A stretch of 14,135 nt of DNA. Source: Deltaproteobacteria bacterium (GTDB lineage Bacteria > Desulfobacterota > Dissulfuribacteria > Dissulfuribacterales > UBA3076). Within the stretch, counting starts at the first letter, position 1, and each line of letters starts with the position of its first letter. Where the stretch lies: the NCBI GenBank assembly GCA_021159445.1, contig JAGGRV010000195.1:1-14135 (forward strand), written 5' to 3'. The position numbers and the translations under genes are program-made. Positions 1-7,818 of the stretch are shown here, in pieces. The notes below the pieces were generated by a model. That model was not told the origin of the DNA, ran no database searches, and worked only from the letters and a program-made list of their open reading frames with translations.

Positions 1-33
1 GCGCTTTTTTTTATCAGTCATACCTGTTAGCAT
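1..33 (-). CDS. 5' end of the next flagellar-operon gene, probably fliA (sigma-28), cut by the window edge
   Basis: Only the first codons are visible. Reading leftward there are two in-frame ATGs, at 33 and at 21, giving MLTGMTDKKKR or MTDKKKR, and the frame is open to the window edge. A GGCGGG stretch lies just upstream of the first ATG and an AACAGG just before the second. In many related genomes the gene after flhG is fliA, the flagellar sigma factor, so that is the likeliest identity, but seven to eleven codons cannot prove it. Before the insertion at 56-201 this start overlapped the old flhG stop (TGA at 14-16), as in the other coupled junctions here. Confidence 0.4.
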   Translation of the reverse strand, partial: MLTGMTDKKKR

Positions 34-55
34 TTGTCCCGCCAAAGAATTTAGT

Positions 56-201
56 GTAACCGTTCACACTCCCTGGCAGCCGATAGGCTTTTGCAGGGTT
101 TCAACCGCGGGCAGATTGCACCAAAATGCGTATTCCCAACGGATTATGCTTTGAAACCTGAAAAAGGCTGTTGGCTGTCAGGGGGGAAAGTGAATAATTA
201 C
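56..201 (+). mobile_element. 146-bp MITE, copy A, IS66-like ends with 8-bp target duplication
   Basis: The element starts GTAACCGTTCAC and ends GTGAATAATTAC. The two ends are imperfect terminal inverted repeats of roughly 48 bp, sharing GTAA, TTCAC, CAGCC, CTTTT, CAGG and TTTCAA blocks in order. It is flanked by the perfect 8-bp direct repeat AATTTAGT (48-55 and 202-209). Its reverse complement is identical to 6599-6744. There is no room for a transposase, so it is a non-autonomous miniature element. IS66-family elements are known to begin with GTAA and to make 8-bp target duplications, so an IS66-type transposase acting in trans is the best guess. It sits at the 3' end of flhG and supplies its present stop codon. 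Confidence 0.9.
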
Positions 202-1064
202 AATTTAGTAGTTCCGCTTTCATAATCTTCCGGCCGCTCTTGACATAATCTTTCGGCAACCTTAAAGAGACATTTGCTCGCCCTGGAATGAGGGAAAAGT
301 TTTACCAGCATAGTCTGTTGTTTTACGGCTTCATGAACGGTCTTATCACAAAAAATATATCCTAAATACTCGATGGAAATATTTAAAAAATGATCTGTTG
401 CATTATTCAACCTCCCATAAACCTCTTTAGCCTCATTGGGACCTGTCACCATGTTAACAAGTAACATAAAACGCTTTGCCGCATAGTCTTGGTAAAGTAA
501 TTTGATTAAAGCATATGCATCTGTAAGTGAAGTAGGCTCAGGAGAAACGACGACAATAATTTCCTCTGCCACCATATTGAAATACATGACATTTTCAGCT
601 ATTCCTGCAGCCGTATCGATAAACATAAAATCAAGGCTTTCAGTCAGACCATCTAACTCCTTCAGCAGGGTAAGCTTTTGGTCTCTTGATAACTCCGCCA
701 TCTCCTGAATCCCTGAAGCCGCTGGCAAAATCTTGATACCACCTGGACCCTGAACAGTGGCCTCTGATAATGTTTTTTCACCATGAAGAACATGAAACAA
801 ACTATATTTCGGAGTAATCCCCAAAATGACATCTATATTGGCAAGCCCTGTATCTGCATCGAGCAATAAAACCCTTTCTCCCATCTTTGAAAAAATGTAT
901 GCAAAATTAGCCGCTATATTTGTTTTTCCAACGCCCCCCTTGCCGCTAGTTATAGCAATAACCCGAACATCTTTATTATGTTTTTTTTGTCTATTTCTCA
1001 GACTCATGCTATAGACATTCCTATCTATTCCCTTCATATCTCTCAGTACTCCAGCCTGATCCAC
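198..1064 (-). CDS. flhG: FlhG (FleN/YlxH), MinD-like ATPase controlling flagellar number
   Basis: A 288-residue ParA/MinD-family ATPase that limits flagellar number and stimulates the GTPase FlhF at the cell pole. The N-terminus carries the FlhF-activating motif DQAGVLR (residues 2-8). The deviant Walker A motif SGKGGVGKT spans residues 40-48, followed by LLLDADTGLANIDVILG and the later FIDTAAGI switch segment. The start lies 26 bp after the flhF stop, the usual flhF-flhG arrangement. The C-terminus is altered: the last sense codon (TTG) and the TAA stop are formed by the junction with the miniature element at 56-201. Skipping the element and one target duplicate continues the frame through FFGGTNANRYD to a TGA at 14-16. 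The ATPase core is intact, so function is probably kept. Confidence 0.95.
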   Translation of the reverse strand: MDQAGVLRDMKGIDRNVYSMSLRNRQKKHNKDVRVIAITSGKGGVGKTNIAANFAYIFSKMGERVLLLDADTGLANIDVILGITPKYSLFHVLHGEKTLSEATVQGPGGIKILPAASGIQEMAELSRDQKLTLLKELDGLTESLDFMFIDTAAGIAENVMYFNMVAEEIIVVVSPEPTSLTDAYALIKLLYQDYAAKRFMLLVNMVTGPNEAKEVYGRLNNATDHFLNISIEYLGYIFCDKTVHEAVKQQTMLVKLFPHSRASKCLFKVAERLCQERPEDYESGTTKL

Positions 1065-1090
1065 TGAGACACCTCTCTTTTCAATCCGAT

Positions 1091-2269
1091 TTAGGACTGC
1101 GAATCTATATTCACCATAGTATTTTTAACTATGAGTCGTGCAAGCTTACCAGGATCCACTTTTTCAAGATCTTGTGGAACATTTTGGCCATTTGTTATAT
1201 AAAATACTGGTTTGCCCGCATAATCAATAATATTATAAATCGAACCAAAATTATTAGCCTCATCCAATTTTGTAAATATTATATTATCGTAGTTTATGAT
1301 GCCAAATCTCTCTGCTGTTTCTATCATATTTTCCTGATTTGCCGTTATATTTAAAATAAGATTGGTCTCAATGGGAGAATCTATGGCAAACAATTCCTTT
1401 AATTTCATCAAATAATTTTCATCTTTGTATGTCTTCCCTGGCGTATCGATAAGTATAATATCTTTTTCACCAAACGCATCTAGACTTTCTTTAAATTCTT
1501 CCTTCTTAGAAATAAGTTGCAAAGGAAGACCCATTATGTCAGCATATATCTTTAGTTGTTCTGTAGCACCTATTCTATATGTATCTGTTGTTAAAATACC
1601 GATATCTAATCTATCGCTAAATAAATATTGGGCTGCAAGTTTTGCTAAAGTTGTTGTCTTTCCTGAACCCGCAGGGCCAACAAAACTAATAACTCTCTTC
1701 TTTGATACATTTTTGTAAAATGCAGCAATAGATCGTTTTATAATACCCTCAGCAACTTCGAGAAGGTTGCGATAATCTTCTAAAATTTCCTGTGAATAAT
1801 TATTCTTTAACTCTTCTATTAGTTGAAAAGCTCGTTGTCTTGATATGCCAATTGAAATAAGATGATAATAAAACTTTGATAAATGTGAAGAAATATTTTC
1901 ATTTTTTTGTACACCAAGGATGTCAAATAATGTATTCAAGGTCTCCCTTAATTCGGTCAGCTCGGAATGGATATCCGCTTTTTTTCTGGTATCCATTATA
2001 AGAGCTTTTAATTGATCTATTTCAGTCCTAAAAGGAAGAAATGCTTCATCACTATTTAAAATAGCTGATTCACTCTTTTTGTCTTTTTTACTACTTAGGT
2101 TGGGAATAGAACCACAATAATCATCTCTAGCCGCAATCATTTCAACAAAAGACCTTTTTTTCCCCTTCAACCTCTTACTAGAAAGAATTATGGCATTCGG
2201 GCCTAGATCATCCTTTATCCTTGCCATGCCCTCATTTATGCTCAATACTTCATATCTTTTAGTCTGCAT
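1091..2269 (-). CDS. flhF: FlhF, SRP-type GTPase for flagellar placement
   Basis: A 392-residue SRP-type GTPase that recruits early flagellar components to the cell pole and works with FlhG. The N-terminal B domain has the typical opening (KRYEVLSINEGMARIKDDLG, then AIILSSKRL). A low-complexity basic/acidic stretch follows (about residues 55-110). The NG domain begins near residue 120. Motifs: G1 GPAGSGKTT (198-206), DTYRIGATEQL (229-239), G3 DTPG (275-278; many family members have DTAG) and G4 TKLD (333-336). The ATG overlaps the end of flhA by 11 bp, which suggests translational coupling. Length and domain order are normal. Confidence 0.95.
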   Translation of the reverse strand: MQTKRYEVLSINEGMARIKDDLGPNAIILSSKRLKGKKRSFVEMIAARDDYCGSIPNLSSKKDKKSESAILNSDEAFLPFRTEIDQLKALIMDTRKKADIHSELTELRETLNTLFDILGVQKNENISSHLSKFYYHLISIGISRQRAFQLIEELKNNYSQEILEDYRNLLEVAEGIIKRSIAAFYKNVSKKRVISFVGPAGSGKTTTLAKLAAQYLFSDRLDIGILTTDTYRIGATEQLKIYADIMGLPLQLISKKEEFKESLDAFGEKDIILIDTPGKTYKDENYLMKLKELFAIDSPIETNLILNITANQENMIETAERFGIINYDNIIFTKLDEANNFGSIYNIIDYAGKPVFYITNGQNVPQDLEKVDPGKLARLIVKNTMVNIDSQS

Positions 2270-4346
2270 CTTTCAATACCAACATGCCCAGGGATTTGAT
2301 ATTTGTATCATGTGTAACTTCATTATAAGAAAGAACAGTAATATTGGGGAAAAAATTTTCCAAAATTCTTCTTAAGTATATTCTTGTATTGGGTGAACAA
2401 AGGATAATTGGTTCTCGTCCTTTATCAGTAAAGATTTTGGCAAATTTTCGAAAACTGCTGACAATGTTCTGTATGATATCAGGATCAAGTGTAACAAATG
2501 ATTCATATTCAGTATGCTGAACAGATTTTACAATACTATCCTCAATATCAGGAGAAACCATGATAACCGTTATCTTTCCATCTTCGTCCTCGTATTGCTT
2601 TGTTATAGCTCTTGCCAAGGCTTGTCTTACATGCCCAACTAATACATTAATATCTTTTGTTATAGGCACATAATCTGCCAGTGTCTCTAAAATCGTGAGG
2701 AGATCGCGGATAGAAATTCTCTCTCTCAAGAGATTTTGCAGCACCTTTTGCAGCATACCAAGAGGGATTATATCCGGAATGAGTTCCTGTACAAGTTTAG
2801 GATGGTTAATCGCAAAATTTTCTAGCAAAGACTGAACGTTTTGTCTATCCAGCAATTCATGTGCATGTGTTTTTATAATTTCAGTCAAATGAGTTGAGAT
2901 AACAGTAGCTGGATCGACAACAACAAAACCCTTTGCCTGAATGCTTTCTTTTTCTTTTTCATCTATCCAGACTGCTGGCAAGCCAAAGGCCGGTTCTTTC
3001 GTCTCTATTCCATTTATCTTTTGTTCATCCCCAGCAGTAATCGCGAGATAATGACCTAACATTATCTCACCTTTAGCCACATCAATCCCCTTCAGTTTAA
3101 TGACATATTCGCTAGGCTTTAATTGGAGATCATCTCTAATATGTATAGCTGCTACGACGAAACCCATTTCAAGGGCCAGTTGCCTTCTCAATCCCCTGAT
3201 TCTTTCTAATATTTCTCCCCCCTGCTCCGCATCAACAAAGGGTATCAGGCTATATCCTACGTCAAGTCCCAAAAGATCAAGGGACAAAAGGGCCTCTACA
3301 GATTCTGAGGTTGGTTCCTTTGGTACTACTTCCGCTTTCGTTTTTTCTTCGATTTCTCTTGATGATTTAAATATTGTATATGCAAAAACCACCATGACGA
3401 AAGAAATGGTCAAAAAAGATAACTTGGGCATACCTGGAATCAAACCGAATATAAAGAGCATAACTGAAGTTGTGGCAATCACCTTTGGCTGGAAAAAAAG
3501 TTGTTTTCCCACCTCCTTACTCAGATCAGATGAAGCCGTAGACCTGGTCACAAGCATGCCGGCGGCAGTCGATACAATCAAGGCTGGAATCTGGGTCACC
3601 AGCCCGTCACCCACGGTAAGAAGGGTATAGGTATGCGCGGCATCCACTAACGGCATACCTTGCTGCAGCACACCAACAATCAGACCACCCAAGATGTTTA
3701 TCAAAGTTATGACAATCCCCGCTATAGCATCTCCCCTGACAAATTTGCTGGCTCCATCCATTGCACCATAAAAATTTGCTTCCTGTTCAACTTCGCTTCG
3801 TCTTATTCTCGCGTCTGCATCCGTAATAAGTCCTGCATTGAGATCGGCATCAATGCTCATCTGTTTCCCTGGCATTGCATCTAATGTAAACCTTGCAGCC
3901 ACCTCAGCTATCCTTGTAGCGCCTTTAGTTATTACAATAAAGTTAATCAAGACGAGTACCAAAAAGACTATGAAACCAACCACAAAGTTGCCACCAACAA
4001 CAAAGTGACCAAAGGCCTTGATAACATTGCCCGCTGCCCCTAAGCCTTCATTGCCGTGGAGAAGTATAAGACGCGTAGAAGCCACATTAAGTGACAAACG
4101 AAACAATGTGGCAATAAGAAGAATGGATGGAAAAACAGAAAAGTCCAAAGGCTTTAATATATACATGGAGACTAACACTATAGTCAAAGAAAGGGTAATA
4201 TTAAGAGAGAGAAGAATATCAAGGATAAAGGAGTGAAGAGGTATCATCATGATCAGAAGTATACCAACTACCCCTATGGCCATTACGGTATCACTGCCTT
4301 TAAAAAGATCACTAAAATTGCTGGTCTTAACGTAAGAATCTGCCAT
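2259..4346 (-). CDS. flhA: FlhA, flagellar type III export gate protein
   Basis: A 695-residue integral membrane protein. It forms the nonameric export gate and its cytoplasmic ring receives chaperone-substrate complexes. The N-terminal half is strongly hydrophobic, with about eight membrane segments. The FHIPEP family signature is clear: TRIAEVAARFTLDAMPGK (144-161), then QMSIDADLNAG. Asp206 in FVRGDAIAG corresponds to the Asp needed for proton coupling in Salmonella FlhA (D208, from memory). The C-terminal half is the soluble domain (from about residue 345), preceded by a charged linker. The gap from flhB is 37 bp and the stop lies inside the flhF start region. Nothing looks broken. Confidence 0.97.
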   Translation of the reverse strand: MADSYVKTSNFSDLFKGSDTVMAIGVVGILLIMMIPLHSFILDILLSLNITLSLTIVLVSMYILKPLDFSVFPSILLIATLFRLSLNVASTRLILLHGNEGLGAAGNVIKAFGHFVVGGNFVVGFIVFLVLVLINFIVITKGATRIAEVAARFTLDAMPGKQMSIDADLNAGLITDADARIRRSEVEQEANFYGAMDGASKFVRGDAIAGIVITLINILGGLIVGVLQQGMPLVDAAHTYTLLTVGDGLVTQIPALIVSTAAGMLVTRSTASSDLSKEVGKQLFFQPKVIATTSVMLFIFGLIPGMPKLSFLTISFVMVVFAYTIFKSSREIEEKTKAEVVPKEPTSESVEALLSLDLLGLDVGYSLIPFVDAEQGGEILERIRGLRRQLALEMGFVVAAIHIRDDLQLKPSEYVIKLKGIDVAKGEIMLGHYLAITAGDEQKINGIETKEPAFGLPAVWIDEKEKESIQAKGFVVVDPATVISTHLTEIIKTHAHELLDRQNVQSLLENFAINHPKLVQELIPDIIPLGMLQKVLQNLLRERISIRDLLTILETLADYVPITKDINVLVGHVRQALARAITKQYEDEDGKITVIMVSPDIEDSIVKSVQHTEYESFVTLDPDIIQNIVSSFRKFAKIFTDKGREPIILCSPNTRIYLRRILENFFPNITVLSYNEVTHDTNIKSLGMLVLKDAD

Positions 4347-4383
4347 TTTTATGCGTACTCAACGAAGTCTGGAGGCCATCACC

Positions 4384-5442
4384 TTATTTCATGCTGTAAA
4401 CGAATGCCATTACTTCTGCGACTGCCTTGTACAAATTTGTTGGTATCACCTCATCTACATTCACCATTTTATACAATATCTGTGCCAGGGGTTTGTCCTC
4501 AACAATGGCCACTTTGTTTTCAGTGGCGATTTCCTTTATCTTTTCGGCGATATGACCACTTCCTTTCGCAACTACCTTCGGCGCAGACATCTTGGATTGA
4601 TCATAGTGAATGGCCACTGCAAGATATGTGGGGTTGGTTATAACCACATCCGCTTTTGGAACATTTGCCATCATTCTTTTTCTGGCCGCCTCCCTCTGAA
4701 GGCGTTTAATTCTCGCTTTTATAATGGGATCCCCTTCTGTTTGCTTAAGCTCGTCCTTTACTTCCTGCTTTGACATCTTAAGATTTTTTTCGAATTCCCA
4801 CCTTTGATATAGATAATCAAATATTGCGAGGATCATAAGCAACAAACAGGTTCTAAAAACAATCTTAAATGCAAGCCTACCAATGTAGGCTAATATTTCA
4901 CCTACACTTTGATCCGACAAAGGAATAAAATTCTCTACCTCTCCTTTAATTGTTATATAAATAAGAAAAGCAATTACCAAAATTTTAAATACATTTTTAG
5001 TCAATTCCACAAGAGACCTGATAGAAAAAAGCCTCTGAAACCCGCTAATCGGATTAATCTTTGACAGTTTCGGTTGTATCGAGTCTGTAGAAAGCACAAA
5101 ACCTACCTGAAAATAGTTGACAAGCAAAGCAATAAGAAAAACAGCCAATAAGAGGGGAAAGAGTAAGGTAAAAATTTTACTTGCGAAATCGATTAGGAAA
5201 TGCTGAATACTATTACAATCAATATTGAATTGAGCAGATTCAACAAATAACCTTCTCATAACATTCAGCATTTTTTCGAGCATATCGTAGGAACCGAAAT
5301 AAAAAACCACTAAACAGGCCGACAAAACTGCCACAGACGCAAGTTCCTGACTCTTTGCAACTTGCCCTTTTTTTCTGGCATCTTCTCTCTTCTTAGGTGT
5401 TGCCTTTTCAGTTTTTTCTTGATCTGACTTTTTCTCAGCCAT
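4384..5442 (-). CDS. flhB: FlhB, export switch protein with a variant NPTY cleavage motif
   Basis: A 352-residue membrane protein of the export gate that switches substrate specificity from rod/hook to filament. I chose the ATG at 5442 because it opens with the family start MAEKKSDQEKTEKATPKKRE; a longer frame back to 5499 only reads through an upstream hairpin. Four hydrophobic segments (about 32-50, 90-112, 145-166, 188-210) precede the cytoplasmic domain. The autocleavage site, NPTH in most FlhB/YscU proteins, reads NPTY here (270-273; the Tyr codon is at 4624-4626). The following YDQSKMSAPKVVAKG segment is canonical. Asn and Pro, which carry the cyclisation chemistry, are kept, so cleavage may still occur. 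Confidence 0.96.
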   Translation of the reverse strand: MAEKKSDQEKTEKATPKKREDARKKGQVAKSQELASVAVLSACLVVFYFGSYDMLEKMLNVMRRLFVESAQFNIDCNSIQHFLIDFASKIFTLLFPLLLAVFLIALLVNYFQVGFVLSTDSIQPKLSKINPISGFQRLFSIRSLVELTKNVFKILVIAFLIYITIKGEVENFIPLSDQSVGEILAYIGRLAFKIVFRTCLLLMILAIFDYLYQRWEFEKNLKMSKQEVKDELKQTEGDPIIKARIKRLQREAARKRMMANVPKADVVITNPTYLAVAIHYDQSKMSAPKVVAKGSGHIAEKIKEIATENKVAIVEDKPLAQILYKMVNVDEVIPTNLYKAVAEVMAFVYSMK

Positions 5443-5468
5443 ATTCAGGACCCGTAAAGCGCATGCTA

Positions 5469-5497
5469 GTGTCTGAATGGAAAATCCGTTCAGACAC
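5469..5497 (-). other. Strong hairpin in the flhB leader
   Basis: GTGTCTGAACGG and CCATTCAGACAC (minus-strand sense) pair over 12 positions, with one G-U pair in RNA, around a 5-nt loop. The hairpin lies 26 bases upstream of the flhB ATG. No U tract follows it in the transcription direction, so it is not a plain terminator. It could affect mRNA processing or be a copy of a short palindromic repeat family. Confidence 0.65.
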
Positions 5498-5609
5498 AAT
5501 TTTGAACTCTAAATTTTGGATTTTGAATTTAAAAAAGGGAATACCCTCAACATATTAATGATTCCTGACCCAAATTGAAAAAAAATTGGGGTTTTCGTTC
5601 AGCCCCTAA

Positions 5610-5640
5610 CTATTTACTGACGCTTGCGTCAAAAAAATAG
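5610..5640 (-). other. Palindromic hairpin between fliR and flhB
   Basis: A perfect 14-bp palindrome TGACGCTTGCGTCA (5618-5631) is extended by CTATTT and AAATAG arms (5610-5615 and 5635-5640), giving an imperfect 31-nt stem. A second, weaker hairpin (CCCAAATT with AATTGGGG) lies at 5569-5591. The junction is 236 bp in a locus whose other gaps are mostly under 40 bp. No convincing terminator or promoter is visible. Confidence 0.55.
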
Positions 5641-5678
5641 ACATTCTCTCTCTTCGTTCATTTGGCCGGGACATAACC

Positions 5679-6449
5679 TCACATCAGATGGAGAAGCACG
5701 TTTAACTTATCTCCATAATTTAAAAAAATCCTGCTCATTATTTTCGTAAAGATGGGAAGAGTTAATCCTATGCCTATAAGCCCTATAGCTATCTTTAAGG
5801 GAAATCCGACAATAAGTATGTTGATTTGAGGAACAGTCCTGGCAATTAATCCAAATCCAATACTCGTCATCAATAGTGCAGTAATAATTGGAACACCTAT
5901 CTTAACTGCAATGATAAAAATATCTTTTGAAATTTCTACAATTGACTGCATTAATTCTGCTGAAAAGTGAAAATCAAGGGGAAAAATAATTCTGTAGCTT
6001 TCTGCGATAGCATACAAAAATACATGGTGACCATCAACGGCAAGAAAAATTAACATTGCAATGAGATACCAAAGTTGAGCTATAATGGAGACTTGTTCAC
6101 TTGTTATAGGATCAAACACATTCACAACAGCAAAACCCATTTGAAAACCAATAAGCTGCCCTGCTATCTGTACCCCAGCAAAGGCCAATCTACCTGCCAA
6201 ACCTATAATAACTCCAATAATAACTTCTCCTACCATTCCCAATATTAATGGAAGAATCTCAAGGGGTGGAAGCTGAAATTCAATAAAAGGGAAAAGAAGA
6301 AATGCTATCATCAATGACAATCCCCCTTTTGCCCTAACTGGAACATTCCTATTCCCAAAAATTGGAATAGTAATCACCATAGCACTCACCCTTAGTAAAA
6401 TAAATATGAAGAGTTCTAGTTGTTCAGATGTTATTTGTGATATAGTCAT
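5679..6449 (-). CDS. fliR: FliR, flagellar export gate protein
   Basis: A 256-residue, very hydrophobic inner-membrane protein. With FliP and FliQ it forms the export channel core. Family features include the N-terminal ELFIFILLRVSAMVITIPIF segment (12-31), then GNRNVPVRAKGGLSL, a GEVIIGVIIGLAGRL loop and the FQMGFAVVNVFDP segment. About six membrane helices are predicted by eye and the length is normal. The Shine-Dalgarno signal is weak (GAAATGAG about 8 bases upstream). It is separated from fliQ by 301 bp that include a miniature element, so close coupling to fliQ seems to have been lost. Confidence 0.95.
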   Translation of the reverse strand: MTISQITSEQLELFIFILLRVSAMVITIPIFGNRNVPVRAKGGLSLMIAFLLFPFIEFQLPPLEILPLILGMVGEVIIGVIIGLAGRLAFAGVQIAGQLIGFQMGFAVVNVFDPITSEQVSIIAQLWYLIAMLIFLAVDGHHVFLYAIAESYRIIFPLDFHFSAELMQSIVEISKDIFIIAVKIGVPIITALLMTSIGFGLIARTVPQINILIVGFPLKIAIGLIGIGLTLPIFTKIMSRIFLNYGDKLNVLLHLM

Positions 6450-6598
6450 TAAAAAAAACTCATTTCAAAAATTGCCATGTATAATTTGGGATTAAAGATC
6501 CCAGTGAGAGGTCTGGGATAAATTACTCACTCAGCTCACTTGGGGGAGATTCCGTTTGGCCTCCTGTTATTGCTGAAATCTGGCTGTACTGAATGCTT
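6450..6598. other. Short spacer between the MITE and fliR with one hairpin
   Basis: This part of the fliQ-fliR spacer has no convincing gene. A 7-bp perfect stem, ATCCCAG (6498-6504) with CTGGGAT (6513-6519), has an 8-nt loop. Upstream of it on the minus strand lies an AGGAGG-like stretch (near 6560) with no start codon at a useful distance. The target duplicate GAATGCTT (6591-6598) marks the edge of the adjacent element. Confidence 0.5.
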
Positions 6599-6744
6599 GT
6601 AATTATTCACTTTCCCCCCTGACAGCCAACAGCCTTTTTCAGGTTTCAAAGCATAATCCGTTGGGAATACGCATTTTGGTGCAATCTGCCCGCGGTTGAA
6701 ACCCTGCAAAAGCCTATCGGCTGCCAGGGAGTGTGAACGGTTAC
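6599..6744 (-). mobile_element. 146-bp MITE, copy B, opposite orientation to copy A
   Basis: This copy is the exact reverse complement of 56-201 over all 146 bp; including two chance flanking bases the match is 148 bp (6597-6744 against 56-203). It is flanked by a different perfect 8-bp direct repeat, GAATGCTT (6591-6598 and 6745-6752). Different duplications at identical elements show two independent insertions, and full identity suggests both are recent. The insertion lies just after fliQ. The duplicated target includes the last two bases of the fliQ stop codon, so FliQ is unchanged. Confidence 0.92.
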
Positions 6745-6750
6745 GAATGC

Positions 6751-7020
6751 TTACCTGATATACATCGGTATAGACGAAAAGAGTCTCTGCGTATAACTAA
6801 CCATAAGATTGATCATCCAAGGAAGAGCGATCATGAGGGCAACCATAACGGCTATTATTTTAGGAACAAATGTTAGTGTCATTTCCTGAATCTGGGTCAC
6901 GGCCTGGAATATACTGACAATAAGACCAACGACAAGACCTACAATAAGCATGGGAGCGGAAAGCAATAGAGTAACTTTTACGGCTTCACCTGCTATCCCG
7001 ATAACCAAATCGGTATTCAC
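6751..7020 (-). CDS. fliQ: FliQ, flagellar export gate protein
   Basis: An 89-residue protein with two membrane helices (about residues 16-38 and 52-74), the usual size and layout for FliQ, which packs around the FliP-FliR core. The segment SAPMLIVGLVVGLIVSIFQA followed by VTQIQEMTLTFVPKI is diagnostic of the family. The gene begins 18 bp after fliP. Its stop TAA is shared with the target duplication of the element at 6599-6744. Confidence 0.96.
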   Translation of the reverse strand: MNTDLVIGIAGEAVKVTLLLSAPMLIVGLVVGLIVSIFQAVTQIQEMTLTFVPKIIAVMVALMIALPWMINLMVSYTQRLFSSIPMYIR

Positions 7021-7038
7021 TATTTGCCCCCTTTATTT

Positions 7039-7818
7039 TCAAGCAAAACTCTTAACCAATGAACCGATTATTAAATACCACCCATCAGCTAACACAAAAA
7101 GCAGCAATTTGAATGGCAGGCTTATCATTACAGGTGGAACCATCATCATTCCCATTGACAAGAGTACGCTGGCAACAACCATATCCAGTATCAAAAAAGG
7201 TAAATAAATTATAAATCCAATCTGAAAAGCTGTCTTCAATTCACTAATTATAAAAGAAGGTATTAATACTGGTAAACCTATATCATCCGGCGTTTCAGGT
7301 CTCTCTCCCTTTGAAATTTTCACAAACAAGGCAATATCCTTCTCCCTTGTCTGCTTTAACATAAATTTTTTCATAGCCTGCGCTGTCTTATCAAAGGCCC
7401 TTTCAGCCGATATCTGTTCGTTCATATATGGCTGCAATGCTTGATTATTCACCTTATTCCAGACAGGAGTCATAATAAAAAAGGTCAAAAAGAGAGATAA
7501 TCCAACAATGATCTGATTTGCGGGCATTTGCTGTGTGCCCAGAGCATGTCTTAGAAGGGAAAGAACTACAACAATTCGAGTAAATGACGTCAACATTATA
7601 AGTATTGCCGGGGCAAGTGACAATATTGTGAGAGCAAATAATAATTGTAGAAGTGGTGCTAACTTACCAGGTTCATTGAGACTATCATCCACACTCAAGT
7701 TTAATGGCGGGATAGAGAAGGATTGACACCATACAGGATACGCAAAAAAAAAGAGTCCGGAAATTATTAATATGCATATAAAACATAATTTCCATTTATT
7801 TTCTAAGCGCTTATACAT
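7039..7818 (-). CDS. fliP: FliP, flagellar export gate protein with signal peptide
   Basis: A 259-residue core export-channel protein. An N-terminal cleavable-type signal (KRLENKWK, a hydrophobic run, then YPVWCQS) is typical of FliP. Family motifs include LTSFTRIVVVLSLLRHALGT, then QQMPANQIIVGLSLFLTFF and the late FQIGFIIYLPFLILDMVVAS. I prefer the ATG at 7818: it overlaps the fliO stop by 8 bp (ATGTATAA), like other junctions here, and has AAAGGGG just upstream. An in-frame ATG at 7830 would add four residues, but its purine tract abuts the codon. Confidence 0.93.
   Translation of the reverse strand: MYKRLENKWKLCFICILIISGLFFFAYPVWCQSFSIPPLNLSVDDSLNEPGKLAPLLQLLFALTILSLAPAILIMLTSFTRIVVVLSLLRHALGTQQMPANQIIVGLSLFLTFFIMTPVWNKVNNQALQPYMNEQISAERAFDKTAQAMKKFMLKQTREKDIALFVKISKGERPETPDDIGLPVLIPSFIISELKTAFQIGFIIYLPFLILDMVVASVLLSMGMMMVPPVMISLPFKLLLFVLADGWYLIIGSLVKSFA

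Noticed and set aside
75..90. GCCGATAG inside the MITE resembles the sigma-28 -10 box GCCGATAA
   Set aside because: The -35 TAAA at the right distance is not convincing, the match lies on the strand opposite to the flagellar genes in copy A, and it is part of a transposed repeat.
502..4773. Several plus-strand open frames opposite flhG, flhF, flhA and flhB
   Set aside because: They are antisense shadows of clearly conserved genes and show no domain or start signal of their own.
5443..5499. Nineteen-residue N-terminal extension of FlhB
   Set aside because: It reads through a strong hairpin, has no family similarity, and the following MAEKKSDQEKTEKATPKKRE is the standard FlhB start.
6545..6598. 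Short frame continuing past the fliQ-side target site (QYSQISAITGGQTESPP-like)
   Set aside because: It is out of frame with fliQ, has no start codon or domain, and resembles chance or repeat-derived translation.
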